A DNA stretch of 64,000 nucleotides from Agaricus subrufescens (taxonomy: Eukaryota; Basidiomycota; Agaricomycetes; Agaricales; Agaricaceae): the NCBI GenBank assembly GCA_029945375.1, contig CM057065.1:1302001-1366000 (forward strand), read 5' to 3'. This document shows, in pieces, positions 1 to 12,385 of this stretch. A program made the position numbers and the translations under genes. Numbering within the stretch: position 1 is the stretch's first letter; the number at the start of each line of letters is the position of its first letter. The notes under the pieces are model-generated. The model was not told the origin of the DNA, did no database searches, and saw only the letters and a list, made by a program, of their open reading frames with translations.

Positions 1-25
1 AGTTTTGAAAAATGATTTTATATAG

Positions 26-487
26 ATCCTGGCACGATTGTATTCCGCACGACGAAATTTCAATGATTCCTCCCAGCAACCGGACGCCAATTCCAGTAAT
101 CCAGCTGCAAATACCATGCCGTCACCAATAACACCGTCAATGTACACTCTGAACTTGTTTGCTCGACCTTCTTCCCCTCCATCCTCTCCAAACAGTGTTC
201 TACCAACCAAATCGAGATCAATATCCACTTCCCATACATTCATCCCTTCATCCTCACCCCCATTTTCACCTTTATCTCCATCAACGCCTTTAGGCATTGG
301 TGAAATCTTGATCCCACCACTTCCTCAACCTACGCCGCATGTTTTCGACTCTTCTTCTAACTCGAGTCCGAATTCTAAAGGAATGATGGCAAGATCGATG
401 AGGGATGTTGGTAGCGTTGTTAAGGATGGTGTTGAAGCTGTTTTTGGTGTTGTCCATGGTGCTGCTGGTGGAGTTGGGAGAAGATGA
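26..487 (+). CDS. 3' exon of an unknown Ser/Pro-rich protein (partial)
   Basis: Last exon of a gene that begins left of the window. An acceptor-like TATAG lies at about 21-25 and the frame is then open to the stop at 485-487, giving about 153 residues. No ATG sits at the exon start; the first internal Met is about 30 codons in. The protein is rich in Ser, Pro and Asn with several SSP/SPP runs, so it is probably disordered. It ends in a short Gly/Val/Ala-rich stretch (FGVVHGAAGGVGRR) preceded by a possible amphipathic helix. I recognise no domain. A long open, strongly biased frame with a clean acceptor supports a real exon, but function cannot be assigned. Confidence 0.5.
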   Translation: MLARLYSARRNFNDSSQQPDANSSNPAANTMPSPITPSMYTLNLFARPSSPPSSPNSVLPTKSRSISTSHTFIPSSSPPFSPLSPSTPLGIGEILIPPLPQPTPHVFDSSSNSSPNSKGMMARSMRDVGSVVKDGVEAVFGVVHGAAGGVGRR

Positions 488-820
488 AGGAAGTTGAGTG
501 TTTCAATGGTTTTTATGAAGGAAAGGCCGGCATATCGTTCTGTATACTAACTTATCTGCAAATTAAATGTACCGCTAGAATGGCGCCTGAATAGTTTCTG
601 TGATATATACAAGGATCAAATAGCAAAACCGTTCACAAAGAGTCCCGCTCACGAACCATATCACTGGAAAACTTGACAGTGGAGCTAACGAGGGCAGATT
701 AACGAAACGATGACCTTTCAACTGGCTATGCTTATTTATCGTATAAACATAAAACATAGACGTCTACTGAACACTACTAGGTACTAATTGGTGGACGGTA
801 GGTTTTGAAAAGCTCGTCCA

Positions 821-2115
821 TCATGCTTTGTCAGAGTCTAAGCAATCAGGGAAGCCGAGGCTACCCCAACCAGTCCAAGAGGGGTGGCAGCAACGGAAGT
901 GGTGTGTCTTATCAATAGTGAATAGTTCCGCAATTTCTTCTTCGGTGAGGTCGACGATCTTCAAGTTGGCTAAAAGGGATAGTTAATTAGCCCAGGAGTA
1001 CTAATTTGTCGCAAATTGTCACACCTTCAATACGAGCAGGGGTCACAGATTTCGAAAGGACTGGCAGAGTAATGAGGACTATGTTCACGAACGACCAGAT
1101 AAAGTCAAGTACCGTTAACGCCGGGCCTGTTTGCTTGAAGAGAAACCAGAATATTGGCAGGTTGTACGTTGTACTGGTTTGCGAGTTTTACAACGATGGG
1201 ATGGGTGGGGAGAGGCGAGTCATTGGAACCAAGTGGAGAGTAGCCGGTCACTACGATCCCCTTGCTGCGGCAGAATTCGACAAGTTCTTCTTGAGGGCAG
1301 GCCCTGGCTTGGCGTTAGCAAACAGAAAAGGTATAAAGATAGGGGTTCCATCGGAGAGCTCACGGGTGCAGTTCAATTTGATTTACCGCAGGTACAAAGT
1401 CGGAATTTTCGAAGAGTCGGTTCAAGAATTTGATAGAGAAATTGGAAACTCCTGATTGGGTCGATTTAAAATTAAATCGCTTCGCATCCATTTCCAGTCT
1501 ACTTACCAATGGCACGAAGTTTCTGCGGGTACTTCTTGTGGAGCTCGACCATCTTCTTCCAGGCATCGAGCCAGTCGCGCTGCACTCAACATTTAACAAA
1601 CTGTAAGGATAGATCTTATGAGGTGGTTACCGATTTGTCTGCTAGAGTGCAATTTTCGTTCATCGGTGCGGGCCAATGCATCAACCCTGGATAAAATCGC
1701 AGCGCGTTAATAAACCTGTTAGGTCTGGAAATAGATTTATAGGCGACATACAGAGATCAAGATAAGTCGTCCCAAGTTTTTCCAAACTCCTGTTGAGAGC
1801 ACCCTCAGGGTCACCGTGGTCATTGTTGTTCAATTTTGTGGTGAGGAAAAATTGCTCGCGGGGCACGCCAGAGTCTTTGATGCCCTTTCCAACCTCTGCT
1901 TCGTTATCGTATGCAGAAGCCGTATCGATATGTTTGTAGCCGTGCTTCAGGGCATGGGCGACGGCAATCTCGACAGCGCCAGGCTGCGATTTCCAGGTGC
2001 CTAGTCATCAGGGTTGATTAGATAAGATCATCACGGATATTTTTGATCGCGTACCAAAGCCCAGAGTTGGCATCTGAGCCCCGGTGTTGAGTTTAACTGA
2101 AGTGCTGGCAGGCAT
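821..2115 (-). CDS. Aldo-keto reductase (AKR, Gcy1/Ypr1-like)
   Basis: NADPH-dependent reductase of aldehydes and ketones, presumably cytosolic. The start ATG at 2115 gives MPASTSVKLNTGAQMPTLGFG, and about six short introns split the gene. The catalytic set is visible in order: Asp and Tyr in HIDTASAYDNEAEVGKGI, Lys in FFLTTKLNNND, His in LMHWPAP. Later come GVSNFSIKFLNRL, the NQIELHP strand and the cofactor segments VTGYSPLGSND and ILVSLQANRPG. The end GWGSLGFPDC near the C terminus is typical of fungal AKR proteins. Length of about 310 residues fits the family. It is divergent from the Gid9 gene on the right. Family assignment is firm; the substrate is unknown. Exon borders were inferred from frame continuity. 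Confidence 0.85.
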
Positions 2116-2971
2116 GGTTGTAAGAAGAAAACAAGGGGTGGGGATGCCTGGTGAGCAAAAATTTAGGAAGATAAGCAGATGCTGGAAGTCGTGAGAACAC
2201 TTTCCGAATACCCGACTATGCGCCGAAAATGTCTTCCAATTTTGAACTTGGGATTGAATTCCTTGCTCCAGCGATGGCGCTTATGATGTCGTTCCGTGAG
2301 TGCCGCGCTGCCGACCTCATCACCGGACCGTTGGCGCCGAGCACGTTGGGTGACAGCCGAGTCGCAGATGCCTTTCAAAGCCATCTGAATCGCCCGTTTG
2401 CATTTTTCCCGTTGCATTTCGGTCGGAAATACACGGCGGACAAGATTTATCACCTGTGCGGGACTTAACGCGTCCGATCAGGAGATAATGCCATGTACCA
2501 CGATAGGCAACAAAATTCTGGACGGGTGATCTCGCTCCGCTGACGCTCTTCTAAACGAACTGTTATCAAAAACAGCAGCTGATGGCACAGAAATCGAAGC
2601 TAACATTCTTATTGCCGTCGCAAGGACTCTTAGATAGCAATACTTGTGACGCTATAATCTGACAGCTCTCCCCACCTCGCGATTGCGTCCAGCGCACGGA
2701 ATGCTCGGGATCGTCTCAGCTCTCCATCGGATATCTACGGTATCTACCGAAGGTACCAATCTAAGGATATCAACTCAACCGATAATTCAATGGCGGTGGA
2801 TTCACCATCGACAGACAAGACCATTTGTGGTCTTGCTAAGCAGAGGAGCTCGGCCCGAGCGGCCCGAGCGCGTCAAGGTGCTGGCCCTCGGACTGATCTT
2901 GCTTCTTCTTCCAGTACTGCCGTATACACCGTTGCTGACCCTGAATCCAAAGCTCCTTATTCGTCGCCGTG
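2116..2971. other. Divergent intergenic region, no gene seen
   Basis: About 0.86 kb between the aldo-keto reductase (-) and Gid9 (+), presumably holding both promoters and the Gid9 5' leader. Short open frames occur on both strands but none shows a domain or a sensible start. One at 2790 would read 60 codons and ends just before the Gid9 start, so it could be an upstream ORF in the leader. Confidence 0.4.
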
Positions 2972-4795
2972 ATGACCAATAGCAAACTCAACACTGACGG
3001 TATCCTTCTTCTGGAGCAGCCTTTCGTCCGTGTACGTCTCATTTCCGTTCACTCAGTTTCACTCAATACAGACTGTCCATTTCCTGTACGCCTCGGTATT
3101 AGGTCCCCTATGAAAATTACCGCAGGATATTCCGTACGTCCCAGAGGAACGTCGAGAAAGACTTTGGGCCGCTCCAGAATGCGTCTACTGATCTCGTCAA
3201 CCGAGCTCGAGCTGGGACACTGTGTAACGAGGAAGCACTAAAGTCCATTGACGGAATGATAGGTCGGGTGGAGTCCTTGAAACGCAAGGTACGCCTGTTC
3301 ACTTTGCATGCCTTGCTTACTCACACTCATTGCCTCACGCGCACCCATCCATGCTTGTCTCTGACTGCTCCCGCTCATACATTTTCATAACTGTGACTTG
3401 AAACGTCAGCTCTCAGATTTGAATGAGAATGCGGGCAAACCCACCTTGGACGTCATGCGCGAACGACTCAACCACTTGGCTACGATCGAATCTATTCAAA
3501 GTACGGCCGAACCAGAGTTCTCGAGGTGGGCTGACACCCGTTTGGATCGGTGGCTTGTTGATTGGACCCTGAGGAATGGGAAAGAGCGAACGGCGAAACG
3601 AATAGCGCGAGACAAAGACATTGAAGTATGAACTATGTTTCTTCGGTCGTCTGACATGCTGACCTGAGACCCCCCCTTCCTGTTATGACAGACACTTGTA
3701 GATATTGATTTGTTCTCGGACATTAAACGGATAGAAGATGCTCTTACCCGACACAGTTGCACCGAAGCTTTGGCATGGTGCAGTGAGAATAAGTCGGCAT
3801 TGCGGAAAATCAAGGTCAGTGGATCTTGCGGAGCTTTTGGCCTGCCGTATGTGACTGAACCTATTGGGGCATAGAGCACTCTAGAATTCGAGCTACGGTT
3901 ACAGGAGTTCATAGAATTAGCACGCCAGAGAAGGAACGAGGAAGCTATCGCTTATGCAAAGAAACACTTGGTTCCCTGGCAAGGAACGCATTTCGAGGAG
4001 ATTAAACACGCTTCAGCACTCTTCGCATTTCCGCCTACAACAACGTGTGGTCCTTACAAAGTTTGCGCCTTTTCTCTTCCATGCCGAAGCACTGTTGCTA
4101 ACGCATAGCCTCGTCCTAGCGACTATACGACTCTAATAGGTGGTCGAACCTTGTTCGGTCCTTCCGCCTTGCTATCTACGACCTCAACACGCTACCAAAT
4201 GAACCGTTACTCCACCTCGCGCTATATGCGGGTTTGGCATCGCTTAAATTACCCGCATGTTACGATGCGCAGACCAAAAATGTCGATTGCCCCGTGTGTG
4301 ACGGCGAGTCGGCCGCCTTACGGGCCACCAATGGTAAAGAATCAGATGTCATCATGACCAGCGCATCAACGACTGAGCTTAATCATGATGCTGCCGAACC
4401 TGACTCCACAACGTCGACGACAATGTCAATTTCATCATCAACATCGGGCCCGGTATCGATCGGTACACCTGCATCATGCTCGTCCGAATCTCCACCACTT
4501 GGACTGGGAAAACTCGGGGAAGAGGTACCTTTCAGCCATCATTTCAATTCTACTATTGTATGCAGAATCACTGGAAAGATCATGGAAGGAGACAACATGC
4601 CAATGGCATTTCCAAATGGGAACGTATATTCGCTCGAGGTATGTTTCGTCTCCTGTTTGGTTGGCACACCTATTCAATGATGCGTTGGAATAGGCGATGC
4701 AAGATATGGCATCTAAGAACAACAATACCGTCACTTGCCCTCGTACAGGTGCTACATGTACATTTTCGGAACTGCGGAAAGTATTCATTTCATAA
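2972..4795 (+). CDS. FYV10: GID/CTLH E3 ubiquitin ligase subunit Gid9/Fyv10 (MAEA-like)
   Basis: Catalytic RING-type subunit of the GID/CTLH ubiquitin ligase, which in yeast degrades gluconeogenic enzymes after glucose return (family knowledge). ATG at 2972 gives MTNSKLNTDGILLLEQPFVR, then after an intron VPYENYRRIFRTSQRNVEKD, a strongly conserved N terminus. A helical region and the LisH/CTLH part follow (DRWLVDWTLRNG; DIDLFSDIKRIEDALTRHS; EALAWCSENKSALRKI; LEFELRLQEFIELARQ), then the CRA region. The C terminus is the degenerate RING: CPVCDGE, then CRITGKIMEGDNMPMAFPNG, then VTCPRTGATCTFSELRKVFIS and stop at 4793-4795. About six short introns. Length of roughly 400 residues is normal for the family. 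I judge the assignment firm. Confidence 0.88.
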
Positions 4796-4929
4796 ATTTT
4801 AACATGACTCCAACCCTTTTCTTTTTTTCTCCTGCACGTTTTGTTGTTGTAATTGTAGTGGACTTCATTTGGACAGTAAAACTACTGGGCTCGACCCGAG
4901 ATGGTATTTTGAATAAGAAAAATTGTGGT

Positions 4930-5014
4930 TGCCCACTAGCCGATTCGAACGACTGATCTTACCATTGCGTATGGTTTATACGAGTGGCACGCTTTACCCC
5001 TAAGCCAAGCGGGC
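4930..5014 (-). tRNA. tRNA-Thr (anticodon CGU) with a 13-base intron
   Basis: Read 5'->3' on the minus strand from 5014. The 7-bp acceptor stem pairs GCCCGCT with AGTGGGC (one G-U). The D arm is GCTT/AAGC. The anticodon stem TGCCA/TGGTA encloses CU-CGU-A, and a 13-base intron lies at 4966-4978 directly after base 37, the canonical place. The variable loop is 5 bases, the T stem is AGTCG/CGGCT with loop TTCGAAT, and the discriminator is A. Mature length is 72 before CCA. The anticodon (4980-4982) is CGU, reading ACG threonine codons. Confidence 0.93.
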
Positions 5015-6129
5015 TCGACCCTTAAATTGCGCCAAATTGCTAGGGAGATCAATTACATGGTTGTGCGTAGTATCTCGATCCACCGCCGCCACCCTCCCCA
5101 AAAACAGGATCGCGCCTTTTTAGTGGCGTTGATACACGCATAGGTGAGGTAAATGCTTATTTGATAAATATATATTACGATTTAAAGATAGCACTAGGAG
5201 GTTTCCGGCTGCTTAAAAATAATTGGTCCCTCGTTTGGTGGCAGCAGCAAATGATGAGTGAAAGAATTACGTTGAATGCGCTGTTGGCCTCGTGGCATAT
5301 GTTCCGAGGGCCATTGAACTCGGCAGGGAGGCGAAAATATTGGGGGGTAGGACATGACGTAGAAGTATTGAGGGAAGAGAAGATTAATTAACGGCATGAA
5401 TTAAACCAAGTATAGTTGCAGAAATGCTTTGCTGTGAAAAGGTAAGCAGTGTGTGAGTGTGGTTCAGATTGTCTGCGGATTATTTTTCACCCGGTATTCT
5501 GGTTGCCCTGAGTTTGTGGGTCGAGACCAGAAATTTGGCCTGCGGAGGGGCGAACGTTGGCTCTGGCCTTCTATGGCGAATTTTCTTGTCACTCGGGAAG
5601 GTACGCAGTGCAATGGGTTCAGTAGAAGATTCGGCTTGCGTCGAGATTCTTCACTTAGGCACCGCGTGGATGGACGGAGGCACTACTAAGAAAAACAAGA
5701 GATGTCCTTAACAAGGTTTGCGTTCCTCTCGGAGAATGAGGCATTCAGGATTAGGGTCCTTCCAGAAGCAACAGCTCCCGGGCTGTGATGAATGCTTTGC
5801 ACGATCGTATTTGAGGCACATTGCATATGACCGAAGCGTGAAGTTCGTCAGCAGATGTTCCCGGACCAGAAGACGGGTGGATTCCTGGGCCGTTAATTGG
5901 GTAGCACAAATCGCATGGTATCTATCGTGCTGATCTTGATATAGGTGCTTAAATCTGCGCAGCCCGGACTCTGGACCACGAGGCGAGCCGTCGAGGACTG
6001 GCGCTACACTTTGTGCGGAGTCAGGTGATGTCGAGCAGAGTGATGCCATCAATTCTGCTCTCACCACCCCCGACTGCCTTTCCCGGTCACACATATACCC
6101 CTTGACCAGTCCACGATCTCGTTCTGTAC
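5015..6129. other. Intergenic, no gene seen
   Basis: About 1.1 kb between the tRNA and the PAQR gene. Open frames exist on both strands, the longest covering 5708-6196 on the minus strand, but it overlaps the PAQR start and shows no domain. I see no repeat structure of note. The 11-base word GGGCTCGACCC occurs at 4888 and again at the tRNA border (5011). Confidence 0.4.
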
Positions 6130-7524
6130 ATGCCCGACGCGGAATCCTATTCAATCCGATACAGAAATGGCACCGAGTCCCCCAAATCCGCTCCATCGCC
6201 AGTGAGCACAGAAAGGCACAGACTGTTGCCCCATTCGCATACCATTACCTGGCACCAGCTGGAAGAGTGGCAGAGGGATAACGAGTACATTCTCGCTGGA
6301 TACAGACGGTGTGTTTTGCCGCAGTGCGCTGAAACGCGTCAAAGAGTCACGCTGATTCAAACCAAGGGTACAACACCACTGGAAGGGCTGCTTAGAGTCT
6401 GTGTATGCTTGTATGAGTCTTTTTGGCGCCTCCAGCCCCACTTGTACTGAATACCGCCCCGCTTACTCTTGCAGATTTGCATAATGAGACCGGTAAAGGG
6501 TTTCATGCTCGATGTCATTCCCACACGTTGAATGATTTTTTCGGTTTTCGCAGTTAATATCCACAGTCACCTCTGGCCTGCAATGCTCTTTGCATACTTT
6601 TGTACCACCTTTTACGGGAATCACATCAAGCCCTTCACACCAGTCCCGGCCTGGCAAGATTCCGCGGTGTTCCTCATCTTCCTATTCTCTGCTGTGGGAT
6701 GTCTCTTCTCGAGCGCCATGTACCATACTTCGTGCTGCCATTCCTTACAGGTATGGATGATGTTTGCTTGTACCCGCATTGTTGAACATTTTTGAACAAG
6801 GTTGCCTCCCGTTGCCATGCTTACGATTACTCTGGAATAATCATCCTCACTGTGGGGTCGTTTTATCCGGCTATTTACTACGGCTTCTACTGTGACAATT
6901 TTTTCAAAATTTTGTACCTAACACTTATCACTTTGGGGGGTCTCGGTAAGTCTTAATTGCATGTCAGGTCAACGTTATTGATCGGTATTCATTACGGCAT
7001 TAGGTGCCGCATACATTGTGCTGAGTCCAGAATATTCGAAACCAACTCATCGTGGAGCTCGTACGGCGGTGTTCATTGCCCTGGGCGTCTTTGCGGTGGT
7101 GCCCGTCTCGCACCTCCTTGTCACGCATGGCTTCTATGAGCTGGTTATGAACATGGGCGCAGGATGGCTTTTCGCCATGGGGGGACTGTACATCACTGGC
7201 GCACTACTATAGTAAGTCACTTCCCCTCCGTGTTCGACTTCGATCCTATACCGCCCGCCGTGTGTCGGGGTCGAGGTCACACCATTTCATAGGCATTTTA
7301 TTAACGTCAAATCTCTCTCTCTCATGCGTATTATTATCCGTCATTGCCTGTCAATAAGTGCAAATCGAATTCCAGAACGATTTGCACCAGGAAAATTTGA
7401 TTACTTCTTCTCGTCACACCAAATATTCCACGTCTGTGTTGTTTTGGCAGCCCTCGCTCATTACCGATGTGTTATTACTGTCTCCGCTTATCGATTTTCG
7501 GCACCTAAAGTTTGTGCGACGTGA
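6130..7524 (+). CDS. PAQR / Izh (AdipoR-type) seven-helix membrane protein
   Basis: Member of the PAQR family, which includes yeast Izh1-4 and animal adiponectin receptors; these are zinc-binding integral membrane proteins linked to lipid and zinc balance. ATG at 6130. Early segment: [20 protein letters not shown]. After introns the family motifs follow: LHNET then [15 protein letters not shown] (first helix), [13 protein letters not shown] (the S-x-x-x-H motif), helices such as [20 protein letters not shown] and [19 protein letters not shown], and late [18 protein letters not shown] with the expected second His pair. Stop at 7522-7524. About six introns, some 300 residues. The Ser and His residues thought to bind zinc are present, so it looks intact. 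Confidence 0.88.
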
Positions 7525-8826
7525 TTGCGGGTGCGTAGTAGCCGCCTTGGGGTACAAATGGCGGCGGCGAATCTAATTATTCTGTTTGGCAGAAATCCAC
7601 ACGGAAGGGCAACAGCAAATGTCCGCCTGAGTACGTTTCGTAGAGCTGTTATTTTGAGCTACGCCTAAAATGATAAATGGCAACCGTGCCGAGTAGGGTT
7701 GTGACTTGCCGTGACGTACCTATAAAGGCTCATATATATCCAGGTTCTATTCTCCTCCCGTCCGTTTATATTTTTGCCGATCTAACTGGATTCATTACCG
7801 TCTAGATAGAGTTGTATACACCAATGATTTAGAATGATCATATGTGCTATTGGTTTACTCTTTGTGGTTAGTGCGAGTATTGCACAGGGGATCGTCGATG
7901 GATCGTTTGCTAATTCAGGTTTGGCCCGAGTATCAAGCATCAAGTGCCGCTTTTTCATGTCTAAATTGGACAGGAATTGACACCACAGGTATTCTACAAG
8001 AAAGGTGATGGTTCACGTTAGCATGGTTCGCAACGTGGGATCGATGAGCCCTATGGCAAAAGCCGGGCGCCGTGGTGATGAGCCTTGTGGTGCGGTGAAT
8101 TTCATGACGAATCACAGTATGTCACTTCCCGAAGTCTGTGCACCACTTGACTAAATGCCGAGCTGAGAACCAGGAGACTTGTCAGTGAGAGATAGCGGAG
8201 GTGATCAATGACACCGAAGGCGGCCGCGGGAGGGTTGAGCAAAGGTTAGTAGACGTGACGTTGCAGAAGGCCAGAACGGCGGGGGGGATGGGTGTGTGGA
8301 AAGGAGGACGGACGGCCTCTATGCCACGTGTGGTATGAGCAAGGCTTTGTTATTCATACTCTTCATCTCGGCACCGATGGGAGTTGCATGCACAGCAACT
8401 GGTTGGCATGTCTGTTGCACTTGCCATCAGTTCGGGTCCTGAGATCCGTCAACTTCTTTACGATCTGCTTTTCCCAAAATGAACTCACTGCAGTACTCCG
8501 CTCCGAACGTGAAAGGCTGGCATATAAAATACCCGAAAGCATCTGCTTGCCTCTGTCGACCTGTTCCTTGGCTGGTCCTCGTTATACTTATCAAAGCCCA
8601 TCGCCATTCCTGTCATTCTTTCTGCTTGCCTCCCAGCCTCAATTAACTCGCACCTTCCCCCCATCCGACGTGCGCCCCCGTACACGTATTTACTCTTTTA
8701 TTCGTGCTTCGTCTGTCCGGCTCCACCCCAAATACTCCTAGATTCTTCCCTCAATTTTCCTCGGAATACGAAGTCTACCATATATCTAAACCGCCGCACC
8801 CCCTGCGTTCTAATTATCGCTCATCA
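7525..8826. other. Intergenic, no gene seen
   Basis: About 1.3 kb holding the 3' side of the PAQR gene and the upstream region of the P450. Open frames such as the one at 8292-8741 have no recognisable domain and run into the P450 leader. A C/T-rich stretch at about 8570-8760 directly upstream of the P450 start is compatible with a fungal core promoter. Confidence 0.4.
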
Positions 8827-11800
8827 ATGCCGTACTCTGTTGGACTCGAGGCAGCATCAAACGCCTTTGTGTCCGCGGGTTTTGCGACCCAGTTTACGGT
8901 CGCTGTGATAACGCTCTTCGCGATTATCCTTATTACATCCGCTTACCAGAAAGATGCGCCTGACGCTCCAGAGCATCTGCCTGGAATATCGCTTTTTCAC
9001 ATAATGCCCTTTTATCGGAGGAGGTTTGACTTCCTCAACTGGGGCATTCACGCTACTGGCCAGAGTGTATTTCAGTTCAAGCTATTGAGGGTGAGTTTAT
9101 CCGTTGTCATTCCAGGTTGAACCCTGTTCTCATTATTGTGCTCGATGTTCCTACCTTGCTGCGGTATAATTTGGGATGTTCCTGTGTCTGTCTGCGCCGC
9201 CGTCGCTGATTTATTATTGTGATCTCCCTATTTAAGAACACTGTGATGGTTGTTTCAGGAGAGAGCGGTCGTCAGGCTTTCTTTTCCGCGAAAGGTTTAC
9301 ATTTGACAGAGGGTTTCAAAATTTTGTCTGGTGCTGTACGTACTCCTGCCCGACTATCCGCTTTATTTGAATACGCTGTCACTAACCAACAATCATTGGG
9401 CGCCTTTGTTTTGACATGACAGATTCCCAGTGTACGCGGTGTCACCACCGACCTCCAAAATAAACGCATCGCGACGATTCACAAACGGGTTGCCGTTGCT
9501 CAACGTGAAGGACATTTGACTACTTGTGAGTCTATGTTTATGTTTTCTCCTCTTCTTGTGCCTGTTTTCCCTTCTGTTTTTCCCTGACTTTTTCCGTTGA
9601 CCGACGGAACGAGTTCCAATGTCCGACGGAAACCCATATGTGACTTGTTATTCATCTCTCACTGTGTCCTGTCCTTTCTATTCGGTGAACATTAGCCGCT
9701 GACACCATACTCATGTCCAGTGATGCCACATTTGCTGGAAGATTCTCGGAAAATAATGGAAAGATGGGGAACTTCTGGAAAGTTTGATCCATTTGAAAAG
9801 ATATATGAGGTCTGTGTGTTTCCAGTTACTTCATGTTTAAACTTTCGCTAATTAGACGCGTTACTTGCTCCTCAATTAAAAAAAACAATTCTTTGGTACT
9901 ACCACGTTGATCCATTCGAATTGAATCATTGGGAACCGCTCCGACGTCCGTGCCGTTTTAATTGATATCTATCATTTGAAACTTGATCGCCGCTGGCGGC
10001 CTCCCTGCATCCATTTGGCATGGTTTCGCTACCGAATCGCGGTGTATGGTATTCCCCCCTCTACTTGCGACTTCGCTCGGCTTTTCCTTGGGTTCGACCG
10101 AAACATGCTTACTCCGCATGATTTATCCTTGGATGTCTTACGCGATGTTAATCACATCCATATGATCTTTACGGACACTTCTAATCGACAGTTAACGTTT
10201 CAAACAACTATCCGTTCACTGTCGTGCGGCGAAATCGCGGATGATCTCGAACTGGTTTCGCGCATCAAAGAATTATACGATAAATTAGATACTGGGACAA
10301 CTCCCAGCACCATTCTATTGCCGTGGCTGCCATCCTGGACGATGGCGAAGAAGCTGTGGTCTACAAAAGAGATTTATGATATTATTGTCGACGCTGTGAA
10401 GAAACGCCAAGAATTGTTAACGACTATTAGTGAAGGGGAGAAGCCGCAAGATACAATGCAATTATTATTGGATGCTGGAGATGATAGGATGGCTGTTGTT
10501 GGGGTAAGTCGCTACCCTGAACTTTACTATTTGCGGCTTTGCTTCGTGTTTTATCACGCACACCGCTTTTGACGTCAAGTTTACTGTTTTTGTTATTGAT
10601 TGCTAATTGACTTTGTCTTTAACAGTTCATCATGGGGTTGTTGATTGCTGGGGCACGGGCAACTGGAACCTCAGGTACTGTTTGTTTCACTCTTACTTTT
10701 GTAACTTTCCTTCCTTCATTTTCATGGATCCCTGCTACTGTATCCTCCCGATCTCAGCGCACGGCGTGGCATTCTGTCCCGCTTCCCTCGTCATAAATGA
10801 CAGAAGGGACGCTTCATAAACCCTTGCATTAAGAGGGCCGAGGCAAGCCTGACCCTTTACAAGGGGATATGAGATCATTTTAACTTTGTATGCGGTGGAA
10901 ACTCGACTTGGCGTATGCATCTGCTTCTATTCGGAGATGAGCGTTTAGGGGGGGACTTGTCGCTTCCGAGGATCTGTGGCGTTCAACAGCATATCAGTGT
11001 ATATTCTCATGCGCTGTGTTTTTGGCTGTGTTGGAAGCAGAGGCTTTGTTTTCCCTTCCATTTTCCAATCCCTTCCATTTCGTCTTTCGGTCTTCTATTC
11101 TTTTCCGTGATAATCGTTTTAACACATTACTGACGAGAAGTTCTTTTGCTGTTCTGAACAGCATCATGGCTGGTAACATTTTTAGCGAGTCATCCCGAAT
11201 GGGCGACTAAGGCTCGGATCGAAGTCGAAGAACTCATCGCCTCGTATACCGATTTCCGCGTTTCTGGAGGTGAACTTAGGCCGGCTCAGTTCTCGACTCG
11301 ACCCCAAGTTTGTACCCCAAAGCCTGATTCTGCAAAGCGAACCTCGACTTCTCATACTTCTTCCCCTCTGTTGTCCGCTTTTCCTTCCCGATCAACCCCG
11401 TGTCACCCTTGTCATGAAAATGGCAAGAAGGATTCTTTGAACCGCTCTCTTTCTCAAAAACGCAAGCGATGTAACTCTGAATCTGATTCTGAACTCGAAT
11501 CGAATTTGGAAGAGCTGAGGAGGAGTTCTCGGATGCCGAGAGAAAAAAGTGAGATGATTGGGTTTGCGGATGCCGGGGATGTGAAAAAGAACATGGAAGG
11601 GGGCCGATCTATGACTGGTCCTCCGAGTTTCCGGAACGCAGGCGCGAATAGTCTTACTGCTGATACGAAGGACCGCATTCCTGTGTCCCCTCCCCAACAG
11701 CCTACTTCGGGCTCCACACCGAGCTCCCCGCCGACTTCGAAAAGTGAACCATCTGCAAAGAACGAACGGTGCACTCATAGCATTTCGGAAACTCTCAAAC

Positions 11801-12385
11801 GTATCCCTCTCGAAGCTTGGGAACACTCGATGCCCGTCATGGATGCTTTGATTAAAGAAACTTTGAGGGTTGCTCAACCCCATACTGCCATGAGGAGGAA
11901 CGTTGGACCGGAATTTTATATTGATGGAAAGTTGATACCTACCGGGGCATATGTGGTTTATCCATTTAGCGACGTTCATTTGGACGAGGATATATATGAG
12001 GATGCTTGGAAGTTTGAACCGGGAAGGTGGTTGGAGGGTGACCAGACGGAGATGAAAGAGGGGAAAGGGGTGCCCTTCGGTTACGTTGGATGGGGTGGAG
12101 GTACGTGCCTTTATTTTTCTATTTCAAGGGAAACGAAGGTTCTCATTATTCTTTCTTTGGGCCGTTTTAGGAAAACATATCTGTTTAGGAACACGATTAG
12201 CGAAAGTTGAGCTTAAGCTCATCGTTTCGATGTTTTTACTCGGTTTTGACTTGGGCATCGTTGATAAACACGGTAAACCCCAGGCTGACCTACCGAAACC
12301 CAACTGGAACGACATCATATTGTGCAGGCCACCAAAAGGTTCGTTCTACATGGGTTTTGAAAGGAAGGGCGGTAATTCGCTTTGA
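8827..12385 (+). CDS. Cytochrome P450 monooxygenase with long disordered insert
   Basis: Haem-thiolate oxygenase, probably ER-anchored. ATG at 8827 (MPYSVGLEAASN), followed by a hydrophobic anchor (FTVAVITLFAIILITSA) and the segment DAPEHLPGISLFHIMPF. Exon 1 ends at 9090 and exon 2 starts near 9237. Later segments: SGESGRQAFFSAKGLHLTEG, FIMGLLIAGARATGTS (I helix), ALIKETLRVAQPHTAMRRN (ExxR in helix K), a PERF-like FEPGRWLEGD, and GWGGGKHICLGTRLAKVELK with the haem-ligand Cys at 12182-12184. Stop at 12383-12385. Odd feature: about 165 residues rich in Ser, Pro, Lys, Arg and Glu, in frame at about 11280-11785, separate the I-helix region from helix K; the usual linker is a few dozen residues. 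It is 8 kb from the central cluster, so a shared pathway is only possible. Confidence 0.88.

Noticed and set aside
1006..1455. 149-codon open frame on the plus strand
   Set aside because: It is antisense to the aldo-keto reductase exons, which show clear family motifs.
4888..5021. Direct repeat GGGCTCGACCC flanking the tRNA region
   Set aside because: Only 11 bases, one copy overlapping the tRNA acceptor end; no element could be defined between the copies.
5708..6196. 162-codon open frame on the minus strand
   Set aside because: It overlaps the start of the PAQR gene, has no domain and a scattered composition; probably chance.
11392..11979. 195-codon minus-strand frame inside the P450
   Set aside because: It is the antisense of the low-complexity insert and helix K region. 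Biased composition keeps several frames open.
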